Of a stretch of 64,000 bases of DNA, positions 9,837 through 18,331 are shown piece after piece. The stretch is from contig JACKHI010000001.1 of NCBI GenBank assembly GCA_020639075.1, positions 5,332,001-5,396,000 on the forward strand, in the 5' to 3' direction. The DNA comes from Phycisphaerales bacterium (GTDB lineage Bacteria > Planctomycetota > Phycisphaerae > UBA1845 > UTPLA1). Both the position numbers and the translations under genes were made by a program. The first letter of the stretch is position 1. Each line of letters opens with the position of its first letter. The notes below the pieces were generated by a model. It searched no databases. It worked only from the letters and a program-made list of their open reading frames with translations, and had not been told where the DNA came from.

Positions 9837-10001
9837 TCAGAGTTTGAAACTGGGGATCGAGCCGAGAAGTTCGATCGACTTGTAAATGACGTATCCGATC
9901 GCAAGGCCGACGACACCGCAGGCGATGATCACCAACGCGGTGTAGATGTCGTTGTCCGGTTTGCTGCTCGTTCTGTATGAACCACCGGGCATATTGGCCA
10001 T
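9837..10001 (-). CDS. 54-residue single-span membrane protein
   Basis: A small frame with a ribosome site (GGGAG about 8 bases ahead of the ATG at 10001) and a plausible protein: a polar N-terminus (MANMPGGSYR), a hydrophobic span (ALVIIACGVVGLAIGYVIY) at about residues 22-40, and a short amphipathic tail SIELLGSIPSFKL. It lies between the coiled-coil gene and mreB, all on the same strand, so it may belong to a wall-elongation group. No family recognised. Confidence 0.72.
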   Translation of the reverse strand: MANMPGGSYRTSSKPDNDIYTALVIIACGVVGLAIGYVIYKSIELLGSIPSFKL

Positions 10002-10078
10002 CGTGCTCACTCCCGAATCTTGGAAAGTTCCCGGCGAACGCTGGGGTCGCCGTGTGAATTCTCAACTATGTCGAATTA

Positions 10079-10106
10079 CACCTGCCGGCAAAAAAGCGGC
10101 AGGGTG
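10079..10106. terminator. stem-loop between the coiled-coil and small membrane genes
   Basis: CACCTGCCG (10079-10087) pairs with CGGCAGGGTG (10097-10106) with one bulged G; the loop reads GCAAAAAAG on the plus strand. On the coding (minus) strand the loop is U-rich but no U-run follows, so it may attenuate or stabilise the message more than end it. Confidence 0.4.
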
Positions 10107-10125
10107 ATGACTCATGTCTATGCGA

Positions 10126-11022
10126 TCAGCCGCCCATCGCGAAGCTGGCCTGGTCGCGGGCCGCATCGCCGACGCTGATGTCGCCTTCCGACTGTTCGAT
10201 CACGCCGGCGGCCGCATTGGCCTCGACGGCGGTGACGCGAAGCGTTCCGACGTACTTCGGCGCGCCGCCGGTCCGTCGGTACAACAGGAATCGCATGCCG
10301 TGGCCGACGCCGTCCGCGCTGCCGACTGAAATCTCCGCCAAGTCGCCGCGGACCGCCGTCACTTCGCCGCGAATCGGCGCGGTGATGTCGGACAGACCGA
10401 TCGGCGCTGAAGCGCTGGGCGTGTACGCCTGCACTGTGGCGTTGGCGTTCGGAATCTGCATGGTCGCGGCCGAGCCGAAGCGCTCGCCCATGCCGCCCGA
10501 GAGCTGCTCCTTGAGCGCTCGGACGCGGGACTGGGCCATCGCCATGTTGGCGGTCAGTTCCTTGACGCGATCGTTCAGGTCAATGTTCTCTCGCGTCAGC
10601 CGTGAGTTTCGCTCGCTGAGCTTGGCGACGAGTTCCTGTTCCCGGGATCGCGCGCCTTCGAGCATCTTGTTGTGCTCGGCCAGGCTCGTTGCCTGCGCTT
10701 GCTCATTGTTGAGCTGATTGGTCGTGCTCGCGATCTTCTGCGAGGCGTTGGCAAGCTGGATGCGGTATTCGTTGATTTCGTTCCGCAATCGCGTGATTTC
10801 AGCCTGATTGTCTTCGAGGCGAGCCAGTGCGCGCTGCTGTTCGAGAGCGGCGTTAGCTGTCACGGCATCGAGCTGGGCGACGGCCGTAGCCGCTTCACCT
10901 TTGTAGTCGGCAGCACTCTGTTTCCAGTTTTGCTGCGACGCCATCGTGCCGATGGTCAGCATGCTCAGGGCAATGGACAAAACGGTCAGAATCAAGACAA
11001 AGAGTTTGGTAAGGACGCTCAC
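10126..11022 (-). CDS. membrane-anchored coiled-coil protein, MreC-like layout
   Basis: 298 residues: an N-terminal membrane span (LFVLILTVLSIALSMLTIG, about 7-25), a long coiled coil (about 45-175, Gln/Glu/Ala/Asn-rich), and a C-terminal beta-rich domain (GEVTAVRGDLAEISVGSADG onward, VGTLRVTAVE) of the kind seen in MreC- and FlgT-like proteins. This order resembles MreC, and mreB lies two genes downstream on the same strand, so a role in cell-shape or envelope organisation is inferred. Sequence identity to MreC is not obvious by eye. Confidence 0.7.
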   Translation of the reverse strand: MSVLTKLFVLILTVLSIALSMLTIGTMASQQNWKQSAADYKGEAATAVAQLDAVTANAALEQQRALARLEDNQAEITRLRNEINEYRIQLANASQKIASTTNQLNNEQAQATSLAEHNKMLEGARSREQELVAKLSERNSRLTRENIDLNDRVKELTANMAMAQSRVRALKEQLSGGMGERFGSAATMQIPNANATVQAYTPSASAPIGLSDITAPIRGEVTAVRGDLAEISVGSADGVGHGMRFLLYRRTGGAPKYVGTLRVTAVEANAAAGVIEQSEGDISVGDAARDQASFAMGG

Positions 11023-11611
11023 GACGTAACCTCCGGATCGTCAACGATGAAAACACGGCTGCCGCCGGTGGAATGCTTGTGCTTTCGCTTCTCTCTCTCA
11101 AGCCCCCCCTCGGGGCGTTTGCAGTCGTTCGGCTCCGATTCGCGGCGGAAAGCGCTGGGCTCTCGCACTGTCGGAGGCAGGAAGGTCGCCATCGGCGATT
11201 GTCGGGTATGGCTGCGTTGCCATTCGTCCGACGGCGATGCTTGATTATCCCCGCCTCGCGCAGCATTTGCAAGTCTTACGGCCGACGATACTTCGTCGAC
11301 CGGATTGTCGGACCATGGAAGTGCCGACAGCCCGATTTCGCGGCCCTCCGGCGTGCCTGTGCGGCCCCCGGCGACACATCGTGTTTGCGGACGCTCGACC
11401 CACTCGAACCGCCCATAAGTCACAGATCGAACAGGTCCTGTTGGTTCGATTGCTTGACCCTGTGCGGTGAGCCCTATTACATTGAGAGGGGCGAATTTAC
11501 GTCGCCAGCGCCGCCGTGCCCCGGGGGGACGGTCGGCCGGTATTCCCGCCAGCCAAAGGTCAGCGCCGAGGCCATGCGCCTCCGCCTTTCCCGCCGCGAG
11601 GAGCTTGCAAG
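11023..11611. other. 589-base divergent intergenic region, no gene supported
   Basis: It lies between the divergent coiled-coil and PQQ genes, so it should carry promoters for both. Frames on both strands are open but Arg/Pro/Cys-rich and lack ribosome sites. GC-rich stretches near 11105 and 11520 could form hairpins. I cannot point to a specific promoter. Confidence 0.5.
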
Positions 11612-13465
11612 ATGAAGATACCCACCCGCGTCGCCGCTGCGACCATTCTCTGCCTTTTCGTTTTTCCGGCGGCGCCGACGTTCGGCCAATCGCTCGTGAA
11701 GCCCGAAGACGCGGAACGACTGGGCATGCAGATGTTCTGGCAGGCCAGCGCGCCGGTACCGACGGGCGAGTTCGCCGCGAGCACGAAACTCGTCGACGAC
11801 AATATCTACCTGATGACGCCATCCAACGTCGTCGTCGCCGTCCATGCGGGGACGGGCGTCGTCCGATGGGTCACGCAGGTCGCCGATCCGGGGCAGACGG
11901 TTCGCGGTCCGACGCATTCCGACAACTACGCGTTCTTTACGGCGCCGGGCGCCGTTAAGGCCATCGATCGGCGCACCGGCCTGCCGGCCGAACAGCCGCG
12001 AAAGCTGCGAGGCGTCGTCATCACAGTCGAACATGACACGGCCGAGATTTCCTTGGGTCGCGCACACGGCGTTCGTCTCGACGACGTTCTCGACATCGTC
12101 GACTCCAATGAATCGAACTCGATCAGTCCCGAACCAATCGCTCGACTGAAGATCACCGTCATCGGCGAGCGAATCAGCAAGGGCCGCATCTTGCAGGAAA
12201 CGCGAACCTCGCGCGTTCGATCTGGAGATCGCGTATGGGCGGACATCGGCGTTCCGATTCAAGCAATCAAGTTGCCCTTCGCGCCGAGCAGTCCCGCCGT
12301 TGCGAATGATGAGGACATCTTCGTCGGAGCCGCGAACCAGCGGATGTACTCGCTTCGATTTCTGACGGGTTTCCAGAACTGGCAGGTATCGACCCCGAAG
12401 AATATGTCCGCTGCACCTGCCCTGTTCGGGGACAGCGTCTATTTCTGCGACCAGGACGGCCGATGCGCCGCCGCGACTCAACGACGCCGCGACAAGGTGT
12501 TTGAGTTCTATACCGACGGGGCGATCTTCGTCTCTCCCGTTGTCACGCAGGACCATGTGTTCGTTGCCTCGAGCGATCGATCGCTTTACTGCCTGCAACG
12601 CGTCAGCCCCGACAATTCGCCGCGCCGCGCCGGAGATCGCATCTGGCAGCAGCGGTTTGACGAGGCTCCCGTCGTCGCGCCAATCGTCTCCGGCGATCTC
12701 GTGTTTCAAAGGACGTCGAGCGGTCTCTATGCCGTCAACATTGAAGACGGCGAGGTCAAGTGGAATCGACCGGGCTCCTCCGGCTTCCTCGCGAGAATGG
12801 ACGACGAGGCGTACCTGTGGGAGTCGGCGACGCGACGCATCGTGCGCGTGAAGGTTGAAGACGGGAAGGAAGTGGCCGCAATCGACGTTCCGTCCGCGGA
12901 CTACGCCTTGGCCAACGTTGAGAATCAGCTTGTGATCCTCGGTACGCAGATGGGCCGCCTGACGTGTCTGCGACCCAAGGACGCGCCCTATCTCAAGCCG
13001 GCTCAGCTCGCCCTCGTGCTGCAGAACGACAAGAAGGCACGCGAACTTAATACGCTTCTGGCGGACTCCAAGGCCGAGCGCGAAGCAGCCGCGAAGGCGA
13101 AGGCCGAGGCCGCGCGTGGCCCCGAGCGGCCGGCCTATTCGTTCCTTGATGATGACGACTGGCTCGTCAGCACGAGCGATCGCGTTCCCGTCGGCACGCG
13201 AAACCTCGTGACCGAAAAAGGCGACGTCAAACCCAAGGCGGAAGACAAGGCCGAGGCCAAGAAGGAAGAGGCAAAGCCCGCGAAGGAAGATTCTGACGAT
13301 GACGACGTGTGGGGCGACGACAACGGCGACGACGCCGACAAGAAGAAAGCCGATTCCGACGACGACAAGGACGACGATAAGAAGGACGCGGACAACGACA
13401 ATTCAAGCGACGATGACTCGGACAAGGACGGCGACGACGACGATGACGGCGACGACGACTGGTGA
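11612..13465 (+). CDS. secreted PQQ-like beta-propeller protein with poly-Asp tail
   Basis: 617 residues. A signal peptide (VAAATILCLFVFPAAPTFGQ) is followed by repeated propeller blades, e.g. VVVAVHAGTGVVRWVTQV, FLTGFQNWQVSTP and VYFCDQDGRCAAATQ, as in PQQ-binding-like repeat proteins. The region after about residue 500 is a charged Lys/Glu/Ala linker. The last ~60 residues (from about 558) are almost only Asp, Lys, Ser and Asn and end in DDDW. The ATG at 11612 has a GAGGAG site. A role in binding or scaffolding outside the cytoplasm is likely; there is no evidence for actual PQQ binding. Confidence 0.82.
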   Translation: MKIPTRVAAATILCLFVFPAAPTFGQSLVKPEDAERLGMQMFWQASAPVPTGEFAASTKLVDDNIYLMTPSNVVVAVHAGTGVVRWVTQVADPGQTVRGPTHSDNYAFFTAPGAVKAIDRRTGLPAEQPRKLRGVVITVEHDTAEISLGRAHGVRLDDVLDIVDSNESNSISPEPIARLKITVIGERISKGRILQETRTSRVRSGDRVWADIGVPIQAIKLPFAPSSPAVANDEDIFVGAANQRMYSLRFLTGFQNWQVSTPKNMSAAPALFGDSVYFCDQDGRCAAATQRRRDKVFEFYTDGAIFVSPVVTQDHVFVASSDRSLYCLQRVSPDNSPRRAGDRIWQQRFDEAPVVAPIVSGDLVFQRTSSGLYAVNIEDGEVKWNRPGSSGFLARMDDEAYLWESATRRIVRVKVEDGKEVAAIDVPSADYALANVENQLVILGTQMGRLTCLRPKDAPYLKPAQLALVLQNDKKARELNTLLADSKAEREAAAKAKAEAARGPERPAYSFLDDDDWLVSTSDRVPVGTRNLVTEKGDVKPKAEDKAEAKKEEAKPAKEDSDDDDVWGDDNGDDADKKKADSDDDKDDDKKDADNDNSSDDDSDKDGDDDDDGDDDW

Positions 13466-13475
13466 TCCCCGTCAA

Positions 13476-13498
13476 CAGTGGGCCTTTGAGGCCCGCTG
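13476..13498. terminator. hairpin just after the PQQ-like gene
   Basis: CAGTGGGCCT pairs with AGGCCCGCTG around a TTG loop (10 pairs, one G-T). It lies 10 bases after the stop codon. There is no U-run, so it is either a weak terminator or an mRNA 3' protective stem. Confidence 0.45.
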
Positions 13499-13541
13499 AC
13501 AGCCCGGGTCGATTGCCAGCAGCCGACATTCGGATACCCTT

Positions 13542-13582
13542 AACGGCCGGTTCGTTTTCACGACGAATCGGCCGTTTTCTTA
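13542..13582 (+). terminator. strong Rho-independent terminator ahead of purH
   Basis: A 14-pair stem (AACGGCCGGTTCGT with ACGAATCGGCCGTT, one G-T pair), a 7-base loop (TTTCACG) and a TTTTCTT tail. It separates the PQQ-like gene from purH, whose ATG is 43 bases on. Confidence 0.82.
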
Positions 13583-13624
13583 TGTCCCGCCATTGCGCGG
13601 GCAAGTGAATCAAGAGGGTGCGCC

Positions 13625-15412
13625 ATGGCCGATATTTCCATCAAGCGAGCGTTGATCGCAGTGTTCGACAAGCGGGGCGTCGCCGAATTCGCGAGGACGC
13701 TCGTGGATGAATTCGGCATTGAAATCATCTCGACCGGCGGCACGGCCGCCTGCCTCAAGGAGGCGGGCGTCCCCGTCACGATGGTCGAGGACGTCACAGG
13801 TTTCCCGGAACTGCTTGACGGCCGCGTCAAGACGCTGCATCCCAAGATTCACGCCGGAATTTTGGCCGATCGGGATAACCCGGAGCACATGCGCCAGCTC
13901 AGGGAACACGGCATCCAGCCCATCGACATGGTCGTCGTCAATCTCTACCCCTTTGAAGACACGATCGAACGCCCCGACTGCACATTCGACGAGGCGATCG
14001 AGATGATCGATATCGGCGGTCCCTGTATGCTCCGAGCGGCTGCGAAGAACCACAAACACGTGCTCGTCGTCGACCAGGCGCACCTTTATGACGTCGTTAT
14101 CGACGCCATGCGAACCTATCGCGACGAGGACGACGAGGAAGGCTGGCAGGACCTGTACAAGTCGAACGGATTCGGCGCCTTCTGGGAGACGGGACACTAC
14201 GACTCCGTCGTTGCGTCGTGGCTCAGCAAGGACAGCGAGGACGACAATCCCCTTGTCCATACGATCCGCCTTTGGAGCTGGGGTGCCCTTCGCTATGGCG
14301 AAAACTCCCATCAGGGCGCCGAAATGCTCTCCATGTACGGCGACACGAATCCGCTCGATCTGACGTCCACGGACGGTCACGCAGTCGGCGAGGACGAAGA
14401 GGGCGAGACCGTCCCCATGTCCTACAACAACTACGTCGATGCCGACGCGGCGATCGACCTGTGTGCCGAGATTCATCGAGAAATCGGGTTGGCAGGGGGC
14501 AAGTCCGCCGGCGCCGCCGCAGCCGATGACGCGATGGGTATCGACGACATTCTGGAGATACAGGCGCCTCGGCCGACGATTCCGACGTGCGTGTTCATCA
14601 AGCACACGAATGCCTGCGGCGTCGGGATTGCGACGGATCCGATCGAGGCCTATCGCCGCGCTTACGTGGGGGACCCTAATGCGGCCATGGGCGGCATACT
14701 GGCCGTGAATTTCAAAGTCGGCGCGGAATTCGCGGATGCCGTTATGGGAACGCTTCAGCGATTCGGACAGGCCGCCGCGACCAACGGCTGCGAGCATCCG
14801 CCACAGGCGTTCTTTGTCGAAGTCATCGTCGCGCCGGGATTCGATCAGGACGCCGTCAACATCATTCGATCTGCGAAGAAATGGGGGCAGCGCGTTCGGC
14901 TCCTGGAAGTCGGCATGATGGACGTCGCGCCGACGGACGAGAGCTTCGACTGCAAACGCATCGCCGGCGGCATGCTGATTCAGTCCCCCGATCTAGTCGG
15001 TCTGAACGAACTCGACTGGCAGGTGGTGACGGACCGAGCGCCGACTAAGTCGGAAATGGACGATTTGAGACTGGCCTGGCTCGTCTGCAAGCATACCAAG
15101 AGCAATGCTATCTCGATCTGCAGGAACGGCATGCTCATCGGCAACGGCGCCGGTCAGATGTCCCGCGTGATGAGTTGCCGGATTGCGACATGGCTTGCGA
15201 AGGAAAACGGACATACGGACATGCTCGCCGGCGCCGTCGCCGCCAGCGACGCGTTTTTTCCATTCCGCGACGGTCTCGACATACTTGCCGACGCCGGCGT
15301 CACGGCCATCATCCAGCCTGGCGGCAGCAAACGCGACGCCGAAGTCATTGCCGCCGCCAACGAACGCGGCATCGCCATGATCACGACCGGCATTCGCCAC
15401 TTCAGACACTGA
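13625..15412 (+). CDS. purH: bifunctional AICAR transformylase / IMP cyclohydrolase
   Basis: 595 residues; it catalyses the last two steps of IMP synthesis. The N-terminal cyclohydrolase domain shows [13 protein letters not shown] and [13 protein letters not shown]; the transformylase domain has the catalytic KHTNACG (K326, H327) and the end [19 protein letters not shown]. It is some 70 residues longer than typical bacterial PurH, with extra acidic or Ala-rich segments around residues 225-320 (e.g. VGEDEEGE and [10 protein letters not shown]). Ribosome site AGAGGG before the ATG. A terminator upstream suggests its own promoter. Confidence 0.94.
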   Translation: MADISIKRALIAVFDKRGVAEFARTLVDEFGIEIISTGGTAACLKEAGVPVTMVEDVTGFPELLDGRVKTLHPKIHAGILADRDNPEHMRQLREHGIQPIDMVVVNLYPFEDTIERPDCTFDEAIEMIDIGGPCMLRAAAKNHKHVLVVDQAHLYDVVIDAMRTYRDEDDEEGWQDLYKSNGFGAFWETGHYDSVVASWLSKDSEDDNPLVHTIRLWSWGALRYGENSHQGAEMLSMYGDTNPLDLTSTDGHAVGEDEEGETVPMSYNNYVDADAAIDLCAEIHREIGLAGGKSAGAAAADDAMGIDDILEIQAPRPTIPTCVFIKHTNACGVGIATDPIEAYRRAYVGDPNAAMGGILAVNFKVGAEFADAVMGTLQRFGQAAATNGCEHPPQAFFVEVIVAPGFDQDAVNIIRSAKKWGQRVRLLEVGMMDVAPTDESFDCKRIAGGMLIQSPDLVGLNELDWQVVTDRAPTKSEMDDLRLAWLVCKHTKSNAISICRNGMLIGNGAGQMSRVMSCRIATWLAKENGHTDMLAGAVAASDAFFPFRDGLDILADAGVTAIIQPGGSKRDAEVIAAANERGIAMITTGIRHFRH

Positions 15413-15435
15413 CGCCACGATCGCTCGATCGTCTC

Positions 15436-15454
15436 GCCGTCTCGGAGAGGCGGC
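15436..15454 (+). terminator. hairpin downstream of purH
   Basis: GCCGTCTC pairs with GAGGCGGC (one T-G pair) around a GGA loop, 24 bases after the purH stop. There is no clear U-run, so termination is only possible. Confidence 0.35.
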
Positions 15455-15543
15455 CACAAGAGGGCCACATTCCGGCAACCCCCGCGAGTTCCTTGACGGG
15501 CACGTCTGCCTGCCCCGACCGCAAGTGAGGAGGCGATACAGCG

Positions 15544-15984
15544 ATGCACAACCCGATTCGATCGCTTCGGATCGACGATCTGGACGCCGTCGCGAGTTTG
15601 TCCGGTCAACTTGGGTACCCCACGGCTGTCGATGCGATTCGTGCCCGGTTCGAAGAGATTGCGGCGTCCCCATCGAAAGCCGCCTTCGTCGCTGTGGACC
15701 AACGCGATCGGGTCGTCGGCTGGATCCAGGTCGAGCGGCGCGTCCTCCTCGAATCCGGTCCATTCGCCGAAATCGTCGGCCTCGTGGTTGATGATGGTCA
15801 ACGCGGACGCGGCGTGGGTCGGGCGCTTGTCCAGAGGGTTGAGTCATGGGCGATCCAATGCGATCTTGCCGACATCCGCGTAAGGTCGAACGTTGTTCGG
15901 GAAGACGCCAGACGTTTTTACGAGCGGATCGGCTACTCCGTGACCAAGCAACAGTCCGTCTTCGTCAGGCGGTTGACGGCGTGA
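15544..15984 (+). CDS. GNAT-family N-acetyltransferase
   Basis: 146 residues with the GNAT fold: [12 protein letters not shown] at the start, a central strand [20 protein letters not shown] holding the acetyl-CoA-binding RxGxGxA/G motif, and the C-terminal [11 protein letters not shown] strong site GAGGAGG precedes the ATG. The substrate is unknown. It stands 129 bases before the C39-like protease gene. As I recall, RLAN-type amidoligase clusters often include a GNAT linked to a papain-like protease, so it may modify the product of the cluster. Confidence 0.85.
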   Translation: MHNPIRSLRIDDLDAVASLSGQLGYPTAVDAIRARFEEIAASPSKAAFVAVDQRDRVVGWIQVERRVLLESGPFAEIVGLVVDDGQRGRGVGRALVQRVESWAIQCDLADIRVRSNVVREDARRFYERIGYSVTKQQSVFVRRLTA

Positions 15985-16113
15985 ACGGCCCCATCGTTTG
16001 GCGCCGAAACTCCTTCCCCGAATGCGGCGGAGATTTGGCGCCGCGACACTGGCTGCCGCCCGCGGACGTGCTAGGATCTGGGACTTGTCATCGCAAGAAG
16101 GATTGCACACGGA

Positions 16114-16812
16114 TTGAAATCTCAACTGAACTTCAGCATTCTGGCGCAACCGACGGAGACCACATGCGGCCCCACGTGCTTGCACGCGGTCTACAACTAC
16201 TTTGATGATGCGATTCCACTCGATCAGGTCATCGAGGAAGTGGACGCGTTGGGGGAGGGCGGCACGCTGGCGGTCTACCTGGCGTGTCACGCATTGCGCC
16301 GCGGCTATTCGGCGAAGATCTACACGTACAACCTTCACGTGTTCGATCCGACGTGGTTTAATCGTCCCGGTGTCGACATCGCCGAGAAGCTACAGGCCCA
16401 GTCGAGGGCGAAGCCCGATCCGAAACTACGCGGCGCGATCGAGGGTTACCTGGAGTTCCTGCATCTCGGCGGAAAACTGCGTTTTCGAGATCTGACGGCG
16501 AAACTGATCCGCGAACCCCTGAAGATGGGGCGACCGATCATCACGGGACTCAGCGCCACGTATCTTTACCACAGCATCCGGGAAATCGGCCTGACGAACA
16601 CAGAGGACGATATACTCGGAACGCCTGTCGGGCACTTCGTCGTTCTGTGCGGGTACGACAAGATCAAGCGGGATGTCCTCGTCGCCGATCCGCTGACGCC
16701 AAACCCGTTTTCGGAAACGCAGATTTACGCCGAGTCGATCGAGCGCGTCCTCGGCGCTATATTGCTTGGCGTCGTCACGTATGACGCCAATCTGCTCATC
16801 ATTGATCGATGA
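16114..16812 (+). CDS. C39-like papain-fold cysteine protease
   Basis: 232 residues, starting at a TTG (site AGAAGGA upstream). The N-terminus ILAQPTETTCGPTCLHAVY carries the putative nucleophile C18 in a CGP context; the His is in PVGHFVVLCGYD (H174) and the Asp in VADP (D192), as in bacteriocin-processing C39 peptidases. There is no ABC-transporter domain and no signal peptide, so it is probably cytoplasmic. The position directly before the RimK and GCS2 ligases suggests that it cleaves or transfers a peptide in that pathway. Confidence 0.78.
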   Translation: MKSQLNFSILAQPTETTCGPTCLHAVYNYFDDAIPLDQVIEEVDALGEGGTLAVYLACHALRRGYSAKIYTYNLHVFDPTWFNRPGVDIAEKLQAQSRAKPDPKLRGAIEGYLEFLHLGGKLRFRDLTAKLIREPLKMGRPIITGLSATYLYHSIREIGLTNTEDDILGTPVGHFVVLCGYDKIKRDVLVADPLTPNPFSETQIYAESIERVLGAILLGVVTYDANLLIIDR

Positions 16813-16858
16813 TCCTGACAGACTGATTCGCGGTTCCGAGCTGCAGGAGGAAAGTCAC

Positions 16859-18331
16859 GTGGCGAATCTCATCGTCGTTAACAACCCGAAGAACTGGTCG
16901 TTGCACGTTCCGGGCGTCCACGTCGTATCGGCGCGCGACTACTTGACAGATCCGAAATACAGTACTGTCCGATCGCTCAAAGTCTTCAATCTCTGTCGAT
17001 CCTATCGATACCAAAGCATGGGATACTATGTCTCGCTGCTCGCGCTTGCTCGCGGTCACAAGCCGCTGCCGAACGTCACGACGATTCAGGACCTGAGCAC
17101 GCCGTCGATATCGAGATTCATGGCGGAAGAGGTCGATGAACTCATCCAGAACAGCCTTCGCGCCATCAAATCACCGACATTTTCCCTCAGCATCTACTTC
17201 GGCCACAACACGGCCAAACGTCACGACGAATTGAGTCAGCGGCTCTTCCAGATGTTCCTGGCGCCGCTGCTCCGGGCGGAATTCGAGTGGGACGGCGAAG
17301 CCTGGCGCATGCGGTCAATTCGCGCCATTTCCGGCGATGACATTCCGGAAGCGCATCGCCCGTTCGTCGTCGAGTCCGCCCAGGAATTCTTCAAGCGCAA
17401 TCGCTTCCCTTCCCGCCGCTCCAGCAAGATGCAGTTCGACATGGCCATCCTCGTCAACGAGGACGAGCAGCTGCCGCCGTCCAACAAGGGAGCGTTGCGA
17501 AAGTTCGCCGACGCCGCCAAGCGGCAGAAGTTCGCCGTCGAGTTCATCACGCGGGAGGACTACGATCGCGTGGCCGAATTCGACGCACTGTTCATTCGCG
17601 AAACCACGCAGGTCAATCATCATACCTATCGCTTCGCTCGCCGCGCGATCGCGAATGACCTCGTGTCGATCGACGATGCCGATTCGATCGCTCGATGCAC
17701 GAACAAGGTATACCTTACGGAATTGCTGACGCGCCATCGGATTGCGACACCGAAAACACTGATCGTTCATCGCAAGAATCGCGAGTGCATCGCCGAAGAA
17801 ATCGGCTACCCATGCATCCTGAAACTCCCCGACAGCTCTTTCTCGCAAGGCGTCTATAAGGCCGAAACGCCTGAGGCATTGGACGACATCCTCGATCGGA
17901 TCTTCGCCAAATCCGACATGCTCGTCGCCCAGGAGTTCATGCCGACGGACTACGACTGGCGCATCGGCATCATTGATCGTCAAGTGCTGTACGCCTGCCG
18001 ATATTTCATGGCCAAACAGCATTGGCAGATTCGGAACGCGGATTGCGAGCGGGATGCCTACGGCGACGTCGAAGCCGTTCCGCTCCACGATGTTCCGAAG
18101 GCCGTTCTCAAGAACGCGATGGCGTCGGCGCGCCTCATCGGCGACGGTCTCTACGGCGTCGACCTGAAGTTCGTGCGCAACAAGGCCTACATCATTGAAG
18201 TCAACGATAACCCCAGCATCGATTCGGGGTACGAGGATCGAATCCTCAAGAATGAACTCTACGACACGATCATGCGGGTGTTCGCCGCCCGCGTTCAGAA
18301 GAAAAAGGGCGTGAATGGAGACCGTTCGTGA
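16859..18331 (+). CDS. RimK-like ATP-grasp ligase with RLAN N-terminal domain
   Basis: 490 residues from a GTG at 16859 with a perfect AGGAGG site; the frame is open upstream but under the previous gene. The N-terminal ~200 residues (IVVNNPKNW start) fit the RLAN domain. The C-terminal ATP-grasp has PCILKLPDSSFSQGVYK, MLVAQEFMPTDYDWRIGI, GVDLKF and the metal-binding EVNDNPSID (E447, N449). Such enzymes join an amino acid or amine to a carboxylate through an acyl-phosphate. Its last 4 bases overlap the GCS2 gene (GTGA), a sign of tight co-expression. The substrate is unknown. Confidence 0.88.
   Translation: MANLIVVNNPKNWSLHVPGVHVVSARDYLTDPKYSTVRSLKVFNLCRSYRYQSMGYYVSLLALARGHKPLPNVTTIQDLSTPSISRFMAEEVDELIQNSLRAIKSPTFSLSIYFGHNTAKRHDELSQRLFQMFLAPLLRAEFEWDGEAWRMRSIRAISGDDIPEAHRPFVVESAQEFFKRNRFPSRRSSKMQFDMAILVNEDEQLPPSNKGALRKFADAAKRQKFAVEFITREDYDRVAEFDALFIRETTQVNHHTYRFARRAIANDLVSIDDADSIARCTNKVYLTELLTRHRIATPKTLIVHRKNRECIAEEIGYPCILKLPDSSFSQGVYKAETPEALDDILDRIFAKSDMLVAQEFMPTDYDWRIGIIDRQVLYACRYFMAKQHWQIRNADCERDAYGDVEAVPLHDVPKAVLKNAMASARLIGDGLYGVDLKFVRNKAYIIEVNDNPSIDSGYEDRILKNELYDTIMRVFAARVQKKKGVNGDRS

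Noticed and set aside
11019..11822. A 267-residue minus-strand frame across the intergenic region
   Set aside because: Arg/Ser/Pro-rich, overlaps the PQQ gene's signal peptide region and the coiled-coil start; no ribosome site.
11477..12709. A 410-residue minus-strand frame under the PQQ-like gene
   Set aside because: No domain, Arg/Asp-rich; the plus frame has a signal peptide and propeller repeats.
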